Assembly: GCF_001020205.1 (NCBI RefSeq)
Contig: NZ_CP011663.1
Span: 1,550,001 to 1,614,000 of the forward strand
Direction: 5' to 3'
DNA length: 64,000 nucleotides
Source of the DNA: Clostridium sporogenes
Lineage (GTDB): Bacteria > Bacillota > Clostridia > Clostridiales > Clostridiaceae
Positions 1 to 8,739 of the stretch are shown one piece after another (the stretch's first letter is position 1; each line of letters starts with the position of its first letter). The notes under the pieces were generated by a model, which saw nothing but the letters and a program-made list of their open reading frames with translations, was not told the DNA's origin and searched no databases. The position numbers and the translations under genes are program-made.

Positions 1-1
1 A

Positions 2-958
2 GGAAGAAAAATACTTATAGATTGTGGAGAAGGAACTCAAGTATCTATGAAAATGTTGGGATGGGGCTTTAAATCTATTGATATTATATGTATAACTCAT
101 ATGCATGGAGATCATACAGTTGGATTACCAGGACTTTTGGCTACTATAGGTAATAGTGGCAGAGAAGAGCCTTTAACTATAATAGGTCCAGAAGGCATAG
201 AAAAGGTAATAAATGGACTCAGAACTATAGTACCTTATCTACCCTATGATATAACTATAATAGAAAATCCTAAAAATTCATTAAAGATAAAGGTGGTTAA
301 AAATGCTATAGACGTACTAAAGGAATATAAAAGTAGCACTTTCATAAAAAATAACAGTTCAAAGGATTGTATAAAAAATGGAGAGGATAGTATTAATCTA
401 TATGAAAAATATAATGATATACTAAGTTGTGACATAGAAATTTCTACATTGGAATTAGATCATTCTTGTCCTTGTATAGGATATAACTTATATATTAATA
501 GAAAGCCTAGATTTAATTTAGAAAAAGCGGAAAGAAATAATGTGCCAAAGTTTCTATGGAGTAGGCTTCAGAAGGGAGAAAATCTAGTTTATGAAGGAGT
601 AAAATACAATTCTAGTATGGTTATGGGAAGAGGTCGTAAAGGAATAAAATTAAGTTATATTACAGATACAAGACCAATAGATTCTATAATAGATTTTATA
701 GAAAATAGTGATTTGTTCATATGCGAGGGAACTTATGGACAGGATGAAGATTTACATAAAGCTATAAAGAATAAGCATATGACTTTTAGAGAAGGAGCTA
801 AATTAGCTAATAGAGGTAATGTATCACAGCTTATATTAACACATTTTAGTCCAGCTATGATAGATCCAGAAAGCCTTAAGCAAAATGCTATAGAAGTTTT
901 TCCAGATACTATAATAGGAAAAGACAGACTTATTAAAACATTATCTTTTAAGGAATAG
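2..958 (+). CDS. rnz: Ribonuclease Z (5' end outside window)
   Basis: Metallo-beta-lactamase-fold endonuclease that matures the 3' end of tRNA precursors in the cytoplasm. The reading frame is open from base 2, so the start codon lies before the window; the visible part begins with the conserved segment LIDCGEGTQ that precedes the first ATG. The metal-binding motif THMHGDH follows at once, with downstream ligands in a LDHS segment, SYITDT, the CEGTY segment and the C-terminal ILTHFSP histidine. About 318 residues are visible, as expected for a long-form bacterial RNase Z lacking only about 20 residues. The call rests on motif order; arylsulfatase-like relatives are a less likely alternative because of the DCGEGTQ and tRNA-type GRKG segments. 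Confidence 0.93.
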   Translation, partial: GRKILIDCGEGTQVSMKMLGWGFKSIDIICITHMHGDHTVGLPGLLATIGNSGREEPLTIIGPEGIEKVINGLRTIVPYLPYDITIIENPKNSLKIKVVKNAIDVLKEYKSSTFIKNNSSKDCIKNGEDSINLYEKYNDILSCDIEISTLELDHSCPCIGYNLYINRKPRFNLEKAERNNVPKFLWSRLQKGENLVYEGVKYNSSMVMGRGRKGIKLSYITDTRPIDSIIDFIENSDLFICEGTYGQDEDLHKAIKNKHMTFREGAKLANRGNVSQLILTHFSPAMIDPESLKQNAIEVFPDTIIGKDRLIKTLSFKE

Positions 959-1587
959 TTTAATATTTGGTTATATTGTCATTAAAATAAAAATGATAGT
1001 GAGAGGATTCGTCACCAATGATCTTTAGAGGAAGTGGAAAAATAGATGCCTTATGAAACTTATAAAATAGAAAAAATCATATAAAAATGTTACTTGTATA
1101 GTTCAAGTAAAAACAAGGCAATTAATAGATTATTGTATAAATAATTAATACATATTTAAAATATGATTAGATATAGATACATTGGTGACAAATAAGACAA
1201 CTTTTATTAATATTTTAGATAATTTATATAGTAGAATAATATAGTGTTTATCTACAATTATCCCCATAAACTAAATAATAAACCATAACTTTAAAAGTTT
1301 TAATTTAAGATAGTATTAAAAGTGAAATAAATTCAACTGTATATTAATATATATTGAAACTTAAATATAATTAGTACAATTATCATCCATATTAAAACTA
1401 TTAGCTTATATGAATCAATAGTTTTAATATAACAATATGGATTTTAGTAATATTTATAAAAGATTATAATAGAATATGATTAGTTCTATAATCTTAATAG
1501 AAATAAAATGGTTGTTCATTGTAAAAGATTTTAGTATTATTAAGGGTGTAATTTTAAAAACAATTTTAATACTTAGGAGGATGAAGA
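959..1587. other. Intergenic region, 0.6 kb, no gene recognised
   Basis: No open frame with a plausible start and ribosome binding site was found. It contains a 10-base inverted pair (GTCACCAATG at 1011-1020 and its complement at 1180-1189) and a longer hairpin at 1389-1430. The rest is A+T-rich sequence that must also carry the promoter for the gene at 1588. Confidence 0.5.
1389..1430. repeat. Perfect 14-bp hairpin
   Basis: ATATTAAAACTATT (1389-1402) pairs perfectly with 1417-1430 around a 14-base loop. There is no clean T-run directly after it, so it may be a weak terminator for the preceding gene or a remnant of a small mobile repeat. Confidence 0.5.
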
Positions 1588-1965
1588 ATGGGATTATTTA
1601 ATGGACTAATGGGAAACGCTTCAGAGGTTAATATAATGGAAGTAGAAAAAGAATATAGTAATATATTAGCTAAAAATGAAAGAGTAGAAAAAGCTTATAA
1701 GCTAATCCGTGATATGTTTATTTTCACAAATAAAAGATTAATTTTAGTAGACAAGCAAGGCATGACAGCTAAGAAAACAGAATATCATTCTATTCCATAC
1801 AAATCTATAACACATTTTAGCATAGAAACTGCAGGTCATTTTGATTTAGATGCAGAACTTAAAATATGGATTTCTGGAACTCAATTACCTATAGAAAAGC
1901 AATTTAATAAAAGTTTAAATATATATGAACTTCAAAGTGTGTTAGCTGACTATGTTTTAAAATAA
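1588..1965 (+). CDS. Bacterial PH-domain protein
   Basis: A 125-residue soluble protein resembling the bacterial pleckstrin-homology family (bPH, DUF1696-like). The segment from about residue 40 to 110 shows the expected beta-strand pattern, including FIFTNKRLILVDKQ followed by a YHSIPYKSITHF strand pair, typical of this family. No signal peptide or membrane segment is present. The start is fixed by AGGAGG at 1574-1579. It lies 11 bases before the sensor kinase gene and may be cotranscribed with it. The family's molecular role is unknown; several members are stress-induced or membrane-associated. Confidence 0.8.
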   Translation: MGLFNGLMGNASEVNIMEVEKEYSNILAKNERVEKAYKLIRDMFIFTNKRLILVDKQGMTAKKTEYHSIPYKSITHFSIETAGHFDLDAELKIWISGTQLPIEKQFNKSLNIYELQSVLADYVLK

Positions 1966-1976
1966 GGATTAGAAAT

Positions 1977-3134
1977 ATGGAGAGAAAGAGATTACTAATT
2001 ATAGTTAGATATATAGCTATATTATTTCTTATATTTGGTATAGCTTCCTTTGAAAAAGAAAACATTACAACTTATACAGTTATTTTAATATTATTATTTA
2101 TCATAAATAATCAAATTAGATTTTTTATTTTTAATGAAAATAAAAAAATAGTTTTCATGTCTATAATATTAGAGTGTAGTTTAGCTTATATTGGGTATAC
2201 CAATTATTCTGGAATATTGTTTTTTTATTTTTTTACAGATATTTTAGATTCAGCTCTTTTTCTTAAAGGTAAGTTATCTTATTTAACCTGTTTTATAGTA
2301 TTGATTGTAGTTATATTTCTTGGATGGAATTTAAATTTAACAGAAATTTTATCTGTAGTAGCTTCTTTGGTTATGCTGTTTATATTGGCTAACTATATAA
2401 AGGAAGAAAATAGTGCCAAGCTAAGAGCACAAAAGTTATATGATAAACTTAGAATTTCAGAGGAAAAATTAAAAAAGGCCAATAGAGATTTGGAAAGTTA
2501 TGCTAATTCTATAGAAGAGCTTACAGTTCTTCGTGAAAGAAATAGAATATCTAGAGAAATACATGATAGCGTAGGGCATAGTTTATCTACAATGATAATA
2601 CAATTAGGAGCTATAGAAAAGATTGCTGAAAAAGATGGGAAACTTACATCAGAAATGGCAAGAAAACTAGGAGAGTTTGCTAAAAATAGTTTAGGTGAAG
2701 TAAGATGTGCTGTAAGAGCACTAAAGCCTAGGGAATTCGAAAAATATGAAGGTATATTAGCAGTAGAAGAACTTACAAAGAATTTTGAAAAACTTACAGG
2801 GGTAAAAGTAAAGTTGGGCTTTTCAAAGGAAAAATGGACTCTTAATTCAGACCAATGTTTTGTCTTATATAGGGTAGTGCAGGAATTCTTATCTAATTCT
2901 TTAAGACATGGAAAAGCAACAAGAGTAGATATATTTATGGGATTTAATGAAGAGAATTTAATAATAACTCTTAGAGACAATGGAGAAGGATCTGATAAAA
3001 TAGAAAAAGGTGTAGGACTTAAAGGTATATGGGAAAGAGTTAATGAACTAGGTGGCACTGTAGCATATAATAGTAAAAAAGAAGAGGGATTTTTATTAAA
3101 GGTAGTATTATATCCGCAAATAAATGAAACCTAA
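1977..3134 (+). CDS. NarL-type sensor histidine kinase (LnrJ-like)
   Basis: Membrane sensor kinase of the HisKA_3 (NarX/DesK/LiaS) class. Residues 1 to about 145 form five or six hydrophobic segments with very short loops, so it probably senses within the membrane. A coiled stretch leads to the dimerisation/phosphoacceptor motif REIHDSVGHSLS with His196. The C-terminal HATPase_c part has the N-box (VVQEFLSNSLRHG) and G-box (LRDNGEGS, GVGLKGI). It precedes a LuxR-type response regulator and an ABC-2 exporter. That order (kinase, regulator, ATPase, two permeases) matches Bacillus LnrJKLMN, which responds to linear polyenes. The substrate here is inferred only from that resemblance. Confidence 0.88.
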   Translation: MERKRLLIIVRYIAILFLIFGIASFEKENITTYTVILILLFIINNQIRFFIFNENKKIVFMSIILECSLAYIGYTNYSGILFFYFFTDILDSALFLKGKLSYLTCFIVLIVVIFLGWNLNLTEILSVVASLVMLFILANYIKEENSAKLRAQKLYDKLRISEEKLKKANRDLESYANSIEELTVLRERNRISREIHDSVGHSLSTMIIQLGAIEKIAEKDGKLTSEMARKLGEFAKNSLGEVRCAVRALKPREFEKYEGILAVEELTKNFEKLTGVKVKLGFSKEKWTLNSDQCFVLYRVVQEFLSNSLRHGKATRVDIFMGFNEENLIITLRDNGEGSDKIEKGVGLKGIWERVNELGGTVAYNSKKEEGFLLKVVLYPQINET

Positions 3135-3186
3135 TAATTTTCATTATAAGACTTAGAGAAAATCCATTTAATGAGGGGAATAAAAA

Positions 3187-3840
3187 ATGAATAAAACTAA
3201 TGTTATAGTAGTAGATGATGAAAAATTAATAAGAGAGGGATTAAAAATAATTCTTTCTACCTATGATGATATTGAAGTTGTGGGTCTTGCAAGTGATGGA
3301 AGGGAAGCACTAAGTTTATGTAAAGAAAAAGATGTACAGGTAGTTTTGATGGATATTAGAATGCCCAATTGTGACGGAGTATTGGGTACAAGAATCATAA
3401 AAGAACAATTTCCAGATATAAAAATATTAATATTAACTACATTTAATGATAAAGAATATATTCATGAAGCTTTAAAATTTGGAGCTTCAGGGTATTTACT
3501 AAAAGATAGTTCTAATGATCTAATTTACGAAGGTATAAAAGCCTGTGTAAAAGGAAATATAGTGGTTCATCCAGATGTAGCTAACAATATAATACTTAAT
3601 ACTGGTTATGAAAAAGAATTAGATCATAACGATATAAGTTCAAAATATAGTCTTACGGAAAGAGAAATCAACATAATAAGAGAAATAGCTAGAGGACTTT
3701 CTAATAAAGAAATAGCAGAAAGGATATATCTTTCAGAAGGAACTATAAAGAACAATATAAGTACTATACTCTCCAAATTAAATTTAAGAGACAGGACACA
3801 AATAGCTATATTTGCTTTTAAAAACAATATAGTTGATTAA
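3187..3840 (+). CDS. LuxR/NarL-family response regulator (LnrK-like)
   Basis: DNA-binding response regulator of 217 residues. The receiver domain (1-120) has the acidic pocket DD at 10-11, phosphoacceptor Asp56 in VVLMDIRMP, the Thr switch (LTTF) and the Lys of YLLKD. The C-terminal LuxR helix-turn-helix (about 150-210) reads LTEREINIIREIARGLSNKE then SEGTIKNNISTILSKL, with the usual TxxxH/N recognition helix. It lies 52 bases after its cognate kinase. It probably activates the exporter genes at 4097 onward, where two tandem palindromes sit upstream. Confidence 0.92.
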   Translation: MNKTNVIVVDDEKLIREGLKIILSTYDDIEVVGLASDGREALSLCKEKDVQVVLMDIRMPNCDGVLGTRIIKEQFPDIKILILTTFNDKEYIHEALKFGASGYLLKDSSNDLIYEGIKACVKGNIVVHPDVANNIILNTGYEKELDHNDISSKYSLTEREINIIREIARGLSNKEIAERIYLSEGTIKNNISTILSKLNLRDRTQIAIFAFKNNIVD

Positions 3841-3998
3841 ACAATAAAATCTGAGTTGAAAGTTAAAATAAAAAATTAGAAAAGAATGATAAATTAGAGA
3901 ATCTTCCTAGACTAAAGATCATATATAAATTTTTAATAAATTCAACGGCTATAAATATATATTAATAATATTTTAAGTAAAATTTATAAACTAGATAT

Positions 3999-4040
3999 TT
4001 AGTGACTTAAGTCACTAAGTTTAGTTACTTAAGACAATAG
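3999..4040 (+). promoter_or_regulatory. Tandem palindromic operator upstream of ABC exporter
   Basis: A perfect 20-bp palindrome, TTAGTGACTTAAGTCACTAA (3999-4018), is followed by a degenerate copy, TTAGTTACTTAAGACAATAG (4021-4040). The two are offset by 22 bp, about two helical turns. They sit about 60 bp before the ribosome binding site of the exporter ATPase. This is the expected arrangement for cooperative binding of two regulator dimers, probably the adjacent LuxR-type regulator. Confidence 0.6.
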
Positions 4041-4096
4041 TAAAACTTCTTTAAATTTTCTATTATATAATTAGAAAGTTTAAGGAGGTTTTTTTT

Positions 4097-5035
4097 ATGA
4101 GCATAATTGAAGTAAACAATGTTACAAAAAGATTTAATGACAAATTGGTTTTAGATAATATAAATTTTAAAATACAAGAGGGGGAAATATTTGGTCTTAT
4201 AGGACCTAATGGAGCAGGGAAGTCTACATTAATAAATATAATGACAAGTATTTTAAAATCTACATCAGGAGATATAAAAATTGGAGGACATTCTATAACT
4301 AAAGAGGCTTTGAAAGCTAAGAAATATATAGGATTAGTGCCTCAAGAAATAGCTTTAATAGAAACTGTATCTGCTGTAGATAATCTTGAGTTTTTTGGAA
4401 GTCTATATGGACTTAAGGGAAAACTTTTAAAAGAGAGAATAGATGAGGCCCTAGAAGTTATAGGACTTAAAGAAAAAAGACGTGAAAAGGTTAAAAAATT
4501 TTCTGGGGGTATGAAAAGGAGGTTAAATATTGCCGCAGCTATAATGCATCATCCTAAAATATTAATAATGGATGAGCCCACAGTAGGGATAGATCCCCAA
4601 TCAAGAAATCATATATTTGAATTTACAAAAAAAATAAATAGAGAAGAAAAAACCACTGTAATTTACACATCTCATTATATGGAAGAGGTTGAAATGCTTT
4701 GTAATAATTTGTTCATTATGGATTTAGGCAAAGAAGTAGCCTATGGGAATAAAAATTATATAAAATCTATGGTGGGTGATAAAAATAGAGTTATTTTAAA
4801 ACTAAAAAACTATACAGGGGAGACTATACTTAATATTAGATCATTAGAAGGGGTTCTTGAATGCGAAGAGGAAGCAGGTCTTATAAAGCTACTAGTTCAT
4901 GAAAATAATTTTGATTTAAATATTTTACTTAAAATATTAGAAAATGAAAATATAAAAATAAAAGGAATAAATTTTGAAGAGCCAACATTAGAAGAAGTAT
5001 TTTTAGCATTAACAGGCAAAAAACTTAGAGATTAA
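4097..5035 (+). CDS. ABC exporter ATPase (LnrL/DrrA-like)
   Basis: ATP-binding subunit of an ABC-2 type drug exporter, 312 residues. Walker A is GPNGAGKST (about 37-45), the Q-loop is GLVPQE, the signature KFSGGMKRRLNIA, Walker B ILIMDEPTVGIDP, and the switch histidine is in YTSHYMEE. The C-terminal 80 residues match the DrrA/CcmA-type extension (ending NFEEPTLEEVFLALTG). A strong SD, AAGGAGG, lies at 4081-4087. The two genes downstream encode the membrane partners. Expected role: export of a membrane-active antibiotic or lipid-like compound. Confidence 0.93.
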   Translation: MSIIEVNNVTKRFNDKLVLDNINFKIQEGEIFGLIGPNGAGKSTLINIMTSILKSTSGDIKIGGHSITKEALKAKKYIGLVPQEIALIETVSAVDNLEFFGSLYGLKGKLLKERIDEALEVIGLKEKRREKVKKFSGGMKRRLNIAAAIMHHPKILIMDEPTVGIDPQSRNHIFEFTKKINREEKTTVIYTSHYMEEVEMLCNNLFIMDLGKEVAYGNKNYIKSMVGDKNRVILKLKNYTGETILNIRSLEGVLECEEEAGLIKLLVHENNFDLNILLKILENENIKIKGINFEEPTLEEVFLALTGKKLRD

Positions 5036-5143
5036 TAGTTTTAATATTAATAAATTATAGTATTTTGTATAGAAAATTTTACATTTAAAATATTGAAACA
5101 AGAAATATAAAATGAATTAAATTTTATATAAGGGGGAAAGAGT

Positions 5144-6325
5144 GTGAGGTTAAAAGCATTTATAAAATTAAGATTAAAATCTGTATTTAGAGAATTACCT
5201 ATTATGATATTTACTTTTGCCATATTTCCTATAGTTTTAAGTTCATTATATGGATATTTTCAAAAAGATATGTTTAATCCTAAAAATGAAATAGATAAAA
5301 TAGCAATTTATATAGAGGATAAAGATAATTCAAGATTATCTAATGAACTTATAAAATTTTTAGGAAGTGATGGGCTAGAGAAATTTATAGATATTAAAAG
5401 AAGTAAGGAAAAGGTTAGGGAGGAAGTAATAATTCCAAAGGGATATGAAAAGAGTATTATCGAAGATAAAGAAGCTACAATAAAAATAAATGAAAGAGAA
5501 AAAGATAAGGAAGTATCCTCTAAAATACTAAAGGATTTAATAGATAATTATAATAAAGAAGTGAAAAACAATCTTATAATAGGAAACAACATAAATAAAA
5601 TGGATATTTCTAAAGAAAGAAAGGATTTATTAGTAAAAGAAATAAAAGAAGAGATTATTAAAATATATAAAAAGGATGTTATAAAAAATTCTATAGTTAA
5701 AAGTACCAGAAATTTAACTTCCTATGAGTATTATTCAGTGTCTATATTAAGTTTTATGGTTATAGTAACTATAATGTCATTATGTCAGGGATATTATGAA
5801 GAAAAAAGAAAAGGTATTTTTCAAAGGGCATTATCTACAAGCATAAGTAAAGTTCAATATTTTAATTATTCATTAATTTCTTGGTATATTTTTGCGGTTT
5901 TATTTAATTCAATATATGTACTATCCTATAGATTTTTAGGATTATCCTTTAAGGGCAATATAGGACTTTTATTATTAATAGTATTAACTAAAAGCTTTTT
6001 AGAGGTAGCTATATCTTCCGTAGTAATAGCTTTCTTTAAGGAGCAAAAAGTGGCAATAATATGTTTAAATACATTTCTAATACTAAGTGTAAGCTTGGGG
6101 GGCGTATTTTATCCATTAGATAAGGTAATTAATAGTTTTAATATAATACTTAGAGCTATTATAACTAATTTTGCACCTAATGTACTTATTATAAAAACCT
6201 ATAAAAGCTTTTTAATTTATAATTCCTTTGAAGCTATTAAGTATTATTTGATTACATTTATTCTTGTTTCTATAGTTTTATATAGTATTAGTCTTTTAAA
6301 GGTTAATATGAAATGGGGGGATTAA
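5144..6325 (+). CDS. ABC-2 type permease (LnrM-like)
   Basis: Membrane subunit of 393 residues. One N-terminal transmembrane helix (about 16-36) precedes a hydrophilic, Lys/Glu-rich extracellular domain (about 40-190), then five or six helices to the C-terminus; this is the ABC2_membrane_3 layout. GTG start with AGGGGG at 5131-5136. The 109-base gap from the ATPase gene holds no terminator. It ends one base before the next permease, so the two are translationally coupled and probably form a heterodimer. Confidence 0.85.
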   Translation: MRLKAFIKLRLKSVFRELPIMIFTFAIFPIVLSSLYGYFQKDMFNPKNEIDKIAIYIEDKDNSRLSNELIKFLGSDGLEKFIDIKRSKEKVREEVIIPKGYEKSIIEDKEATIKINEREKDKEVSSKILKDLIDNYNKEVKNNLIIGNNINKMDISKERKDLLVKEIKEEIIKIYKKDVIKNSIVKSTRNLTSYEYYSVSILSFMVIVTIMSLCQGYYEEKRKGIFQRALSTSISKVQYFNYSLISWYIFAVLFNSIYVLSYRFLGLSFKGNIGLLLLIVLTKSFLEVAISSVVIAFFKEQKVAIICLNTFLILSVSLGGVFYPLDKVINSFNIILRAIITNFAPNVLIIKTYKSFLIYNSFEAIKYYLITFILVSIVLYSISLLKVNMKWGD

Positions 6326-6326
6326 C

Positions 6327-7424
6327 GTGAAAATTTTAAGATATGGATTTATACAATTTAAAAGAATGATAAAGGATATAAAAGTTATAGGTTTTATGTT
6401 AATTATGCCCCTAGTAGTGATAAGCATAATTAATTTTGGAATTAAAAGTAGTGGTGGAAGTACTGTTATGGTTGATGTAGCTTTCAATGTAGAAGATACC
6501 GGAAAATATGGAAAACAGCTTTTAGAAGAACTTAAAATACCTAAAAAATCTATCTTTTATAATAATAAAGATAAAGCTATGGAGTCTTTAAATAAAAATG
6601 ATGTGGTAGGGATATATGAAATACCTAAAGATTTTTCAGAGAAAATTAAAAAAGGGAAAAAGCCAGAAATAAAATCATATAAAAAAGAAGTAGGTAATGG
6701 AACTTTACCTATTGAAAAATCCCTAAATGATAATATAAATAAAAAAGTAAGAGAAAATTTATTAACAAATAAAAATATCATAAAAAATAAGGATGAGTTA
6801 GATAAAAATAGTGTGAAAACAATTATAGAGAATACTAAAAATATGGAAAAAGAAGTATTCTTAGTATTAAGTCTTATAATAAATTTCATAATTTTTTCAG
6901 CTAATAATGTGAGTTCAGAAATATTAAATTTTAAGAAACAAAATATATTAAAAAGGGCTATAACAACTTCTAACAGAGGATTTGAAATAATAGGAGGAGT
7001 ATATTTAGGTATGATATTAATTCAAAGCTTTGTGTACATGTCTGTTTATATATGCGGGAAATTTATAATAGGATATTCCTTTGACAATTTGGCTTTTATA
7101 CTTATAAATACAATAGTAGCGAGTATATTTTCGGTAAGTTTAGGTGTATTTGTAACTAGACTATTTCAAAATGAATCTGTAGTGGCTCTTATAGTTAATA
7201 TAATAGGGATAAGCACGACATTTGTAAGTTTATATTCTACAGGATTATCTATGAGCAAACCTTCTTGGATATTATTAAACATAGGGAAATTCACTCCCCA
7301 ATATTGGATATTCAATAGCATAAAGTATTCTAGTATATTTCCTAACATATTTATAGTAATGCTTATGTCATTAGTATTATTTACTGCAGGAAACATTAAA
7401 GTAAGAGATTTTGCAACTAACTAA
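6327..7424 (+). CDS. ABC-2 type permease, second subunit (LnrN-like)
   Basis: Paralogue of the preceding gene, 365 residues with the same design: N-terminal helix (about 17-35), a charged external domain of about 140 residues, and a C-terminal block of about five helices. GTG start, directly after the previous stop codon, with GGGGGG inside the end of the previous gene as ribosome binding site. It is the last large gene of the exporter operon. Confidence 0.85.
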   Translation: MKILRYGFIQFKRMIKDIKVIGFMLIMPLVVISIINFGIKSSGGSTVMVDVAFNVEDTGKYGKQLLEELKIPKKSIFYNNKDKAMESLNKNDVVGIYEIPKDFSEKIKKGKKPEIKSYKKEVGNGTLPIEKSLNDNINKKVRENLLTNKNIIKNKDELDKNSVKTIIENTKNMEKEVFLVLSLIINFIIFSANNVSSEILNFKKQNILKRAITTSNRGFEIIGGVYLGMILIQSFVYMSVYICGKFIIGYSFDNLAFILINTIVASIFSVSLGVFVTRLFQNESVVALIVNIIGISTTFVSLYSTGLSMSKPSWILLNIGKFTPQYWIFNSIKYSSIFPNIFIVMLMSLVLFTAGNIKVRDFATN

Positions 7425-7442
7425 TATTTGGAGGTGATTTTT

Positions 7443-7661
7443 GTGAAAAAACCAAATAAAGCTTTAATTATAGGTATTTTTATTATTTCAATTACTACTA
7501 TTTTAAGAAATTTTTTAATACAATTGCCAGAATTTATTTTAGGATTAGGATATGGAATTGGCATTGTATTTGAGTTAATTGGAGTATATTCTATAAATCA
7601 TGATATTTCAAAATTTCAAAATTGTAAAAGAAACTTTATAAAAAGATGTTTGAATAAATAA
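7443..7661 (+). CDS. Small two-helix membrane protein
   Basis: A 72-residue protein with two hydrophobic segments (about 5-23 and 30-50) and a basic tail (KFQNCKRNFIKRC). I take the GTG at 7443 as start because a near-perfect SD (GGAGGTGAT, 7430-7438) precedes it; the in-frame TTG at 7428 overlaps that SD and is rejected. It follows the second permease by 18 bases, so it is the operon's tail gene. No family is recognised; an accessory or immunity role for the exporter is only a guess. Confidence 0.7.
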   Translation: MKKPNKALIIGIFIISITTILRNFLIQLPEFILGLGYGIGIVFELIGVYSINHDISKFQNCKRNFIKRCLNK

Positions 7662-8185
7662 ATTATGACTTAAACACTTTTAAAGGTTGAAAATTAAAAC
7701 AAGAAATACTTTTGGTCCATAGATAACTATAAAAATAAAGTATTCTAATTATTTTTCTAGATATCTATTTTCCCTAAAAGTATTTCTTTTTTTAATACCT
7801 TTAAAAGTTGTGATAATAATTTCCTACCGAGAGAAAAAACGTACAGAAGGAGGATTTTGTTACGTTTCTCTACACAAAATCTTTAATTAAAATATTTCTA
7901 TTAAGTTAGTTATTACTTTTAAAGGAAGTTACTCTAGCTTCAGCCTATTAAAAATAGGGATATGTGGCGTAAAATACATTCGAAAAAGCTTAAAAATTCT
8001 TATTTGTTTTTTGAAAATATATTAGGTAAAAAATGATTGTTTGAGCTAAAAGCGAGTTATCATCTTTTCCAATATATTTTATAAAAACGAATTAGAATTT
8101 ATTAGCGAATTGAGCTGTCTTTATAGACACATATCCCTTTTTAATAGGCTGTAGTGTAGGTAAACTACCTTTTAAGTCGTAATTT
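7660..8185. repeat. Composite palindromic element filling a convergent gap
   Basis: Nearly the whole intergenic region is made of nested inverted repeats. The outer arms are AAATTATGACTTAAA (7660-7674) and TTTAAGTCGTAATTT (8171-8185). Inside lie a hairpin of about 138 nt (7675-7812, with CTTTTAAAGGT ends), a smaller one (about 7829-7893) containing a GAGAAA...CGTA / TACGTTTCTC pair, and a 250-270 nt imperfect hairpin (7912-8183). The arms of the last hairpin include CAGCCTATTAAAAATAGGG (7941-7959) against its counterpart at about 8133-8151. It carries no ORF. It could be a MITE cluster or a structured RNA, and would end transcription from both convergent genes. Confidence 0.7.
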
Positions 8186-8187
8186 CC

Positions 8188-8739
8188 TTATCTTATGTAA
8201 GTTATTACATTTTCATTTCTTTTAGGAGCTTTAGCTTCACTTACGTTTTTATATCCTAAAGCTATGCCAAAATAAGGTTTATATCCCTTAGGTATATTTA
8301 ATTTTTCCATGATTTCTTTATTTTCAAAAGCTAGTGAAATAAGGCCTATCCATAAAGAACCTATATTTAAGCTTTCAGCAGCAATTAGCATATTTTCTAT
8401 GGCAGCAGAACAATCAACTAAAGGGGAATAGTTACCTTCTTTCCCTGATACTACAATTAAAGTAGGTGCACCATGAGTTAAATCAAGTTTTTCATTATTA
8501 CCCATATTTCTAAAATTTTCATTAGGTGAATCTTTAAGTTTTTCTTTAGCCACATTGCTCATAGTTGTAATTAATTCTCTGTTTTGAATAACAGTAAAAT
8601 GCCAGGATTGATGATTACAACCAGAAGGAGCATAGATTCCAGCTTCTAATATACATTGAAGTTCTTCTTCTTTTATTTGCTCAGATTTATAACCTCTTAT
8701 ACTTCTTCTATTTTTTATAGTTTGTAATACAGTATTCAT
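8188..8739 (-). CDS. Nitroreductase-family flavoprotein
   Basis: FMN-dependent NAD(P)H oxidoreductase of the nitroreductase superfamily, 183 residues (typical length). The N-terminal FMN phosphate-binding motif RRSIRGYK is at about 11-18. APSGCNHQSWHF (about 37-48) is the characteristic flavin/substrate segment. The C-terminal GIALGYKNVSEAKAPKR resembles the usual cofactor-binding GYP/KR end. The SD GAGGAG lies just before the ATG. It is monocistronic and convergent with the exporter operon. The physiological substrate cannot be told from sequence. Confidence 0.9.
   Translation of the reverse strand: MNTVLQTIKNRRSIRGYKSEQIKEEELQCILEAGIYAPSGCNHQSWHFTVIQNRELITTMSNVAKEKLKDSPNENFRNMGNNEKLDLTHGAPTLIVVSGKEGNYSPLVDCSAAIENMLIAAESLNIGSLWIGLISLAFENKEIMEKLNIPKGYKPYFGIALGYKNVSEAKAPKRNENVITYIR

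Noticed and set aside
1011..1189. 10-bp inverted pair GTCACCAATG ... CATTGGTGAC
   Set aside because: Too short and too far apart to call an element; may be chance in A+T-rich DNA.
2498..3058. Long minus-strand open frame opposite the sensor kinase gene
   Set aside because: Shadow of the conserved kinase; Ser/Pro-rich translation without SD or family resemblance.
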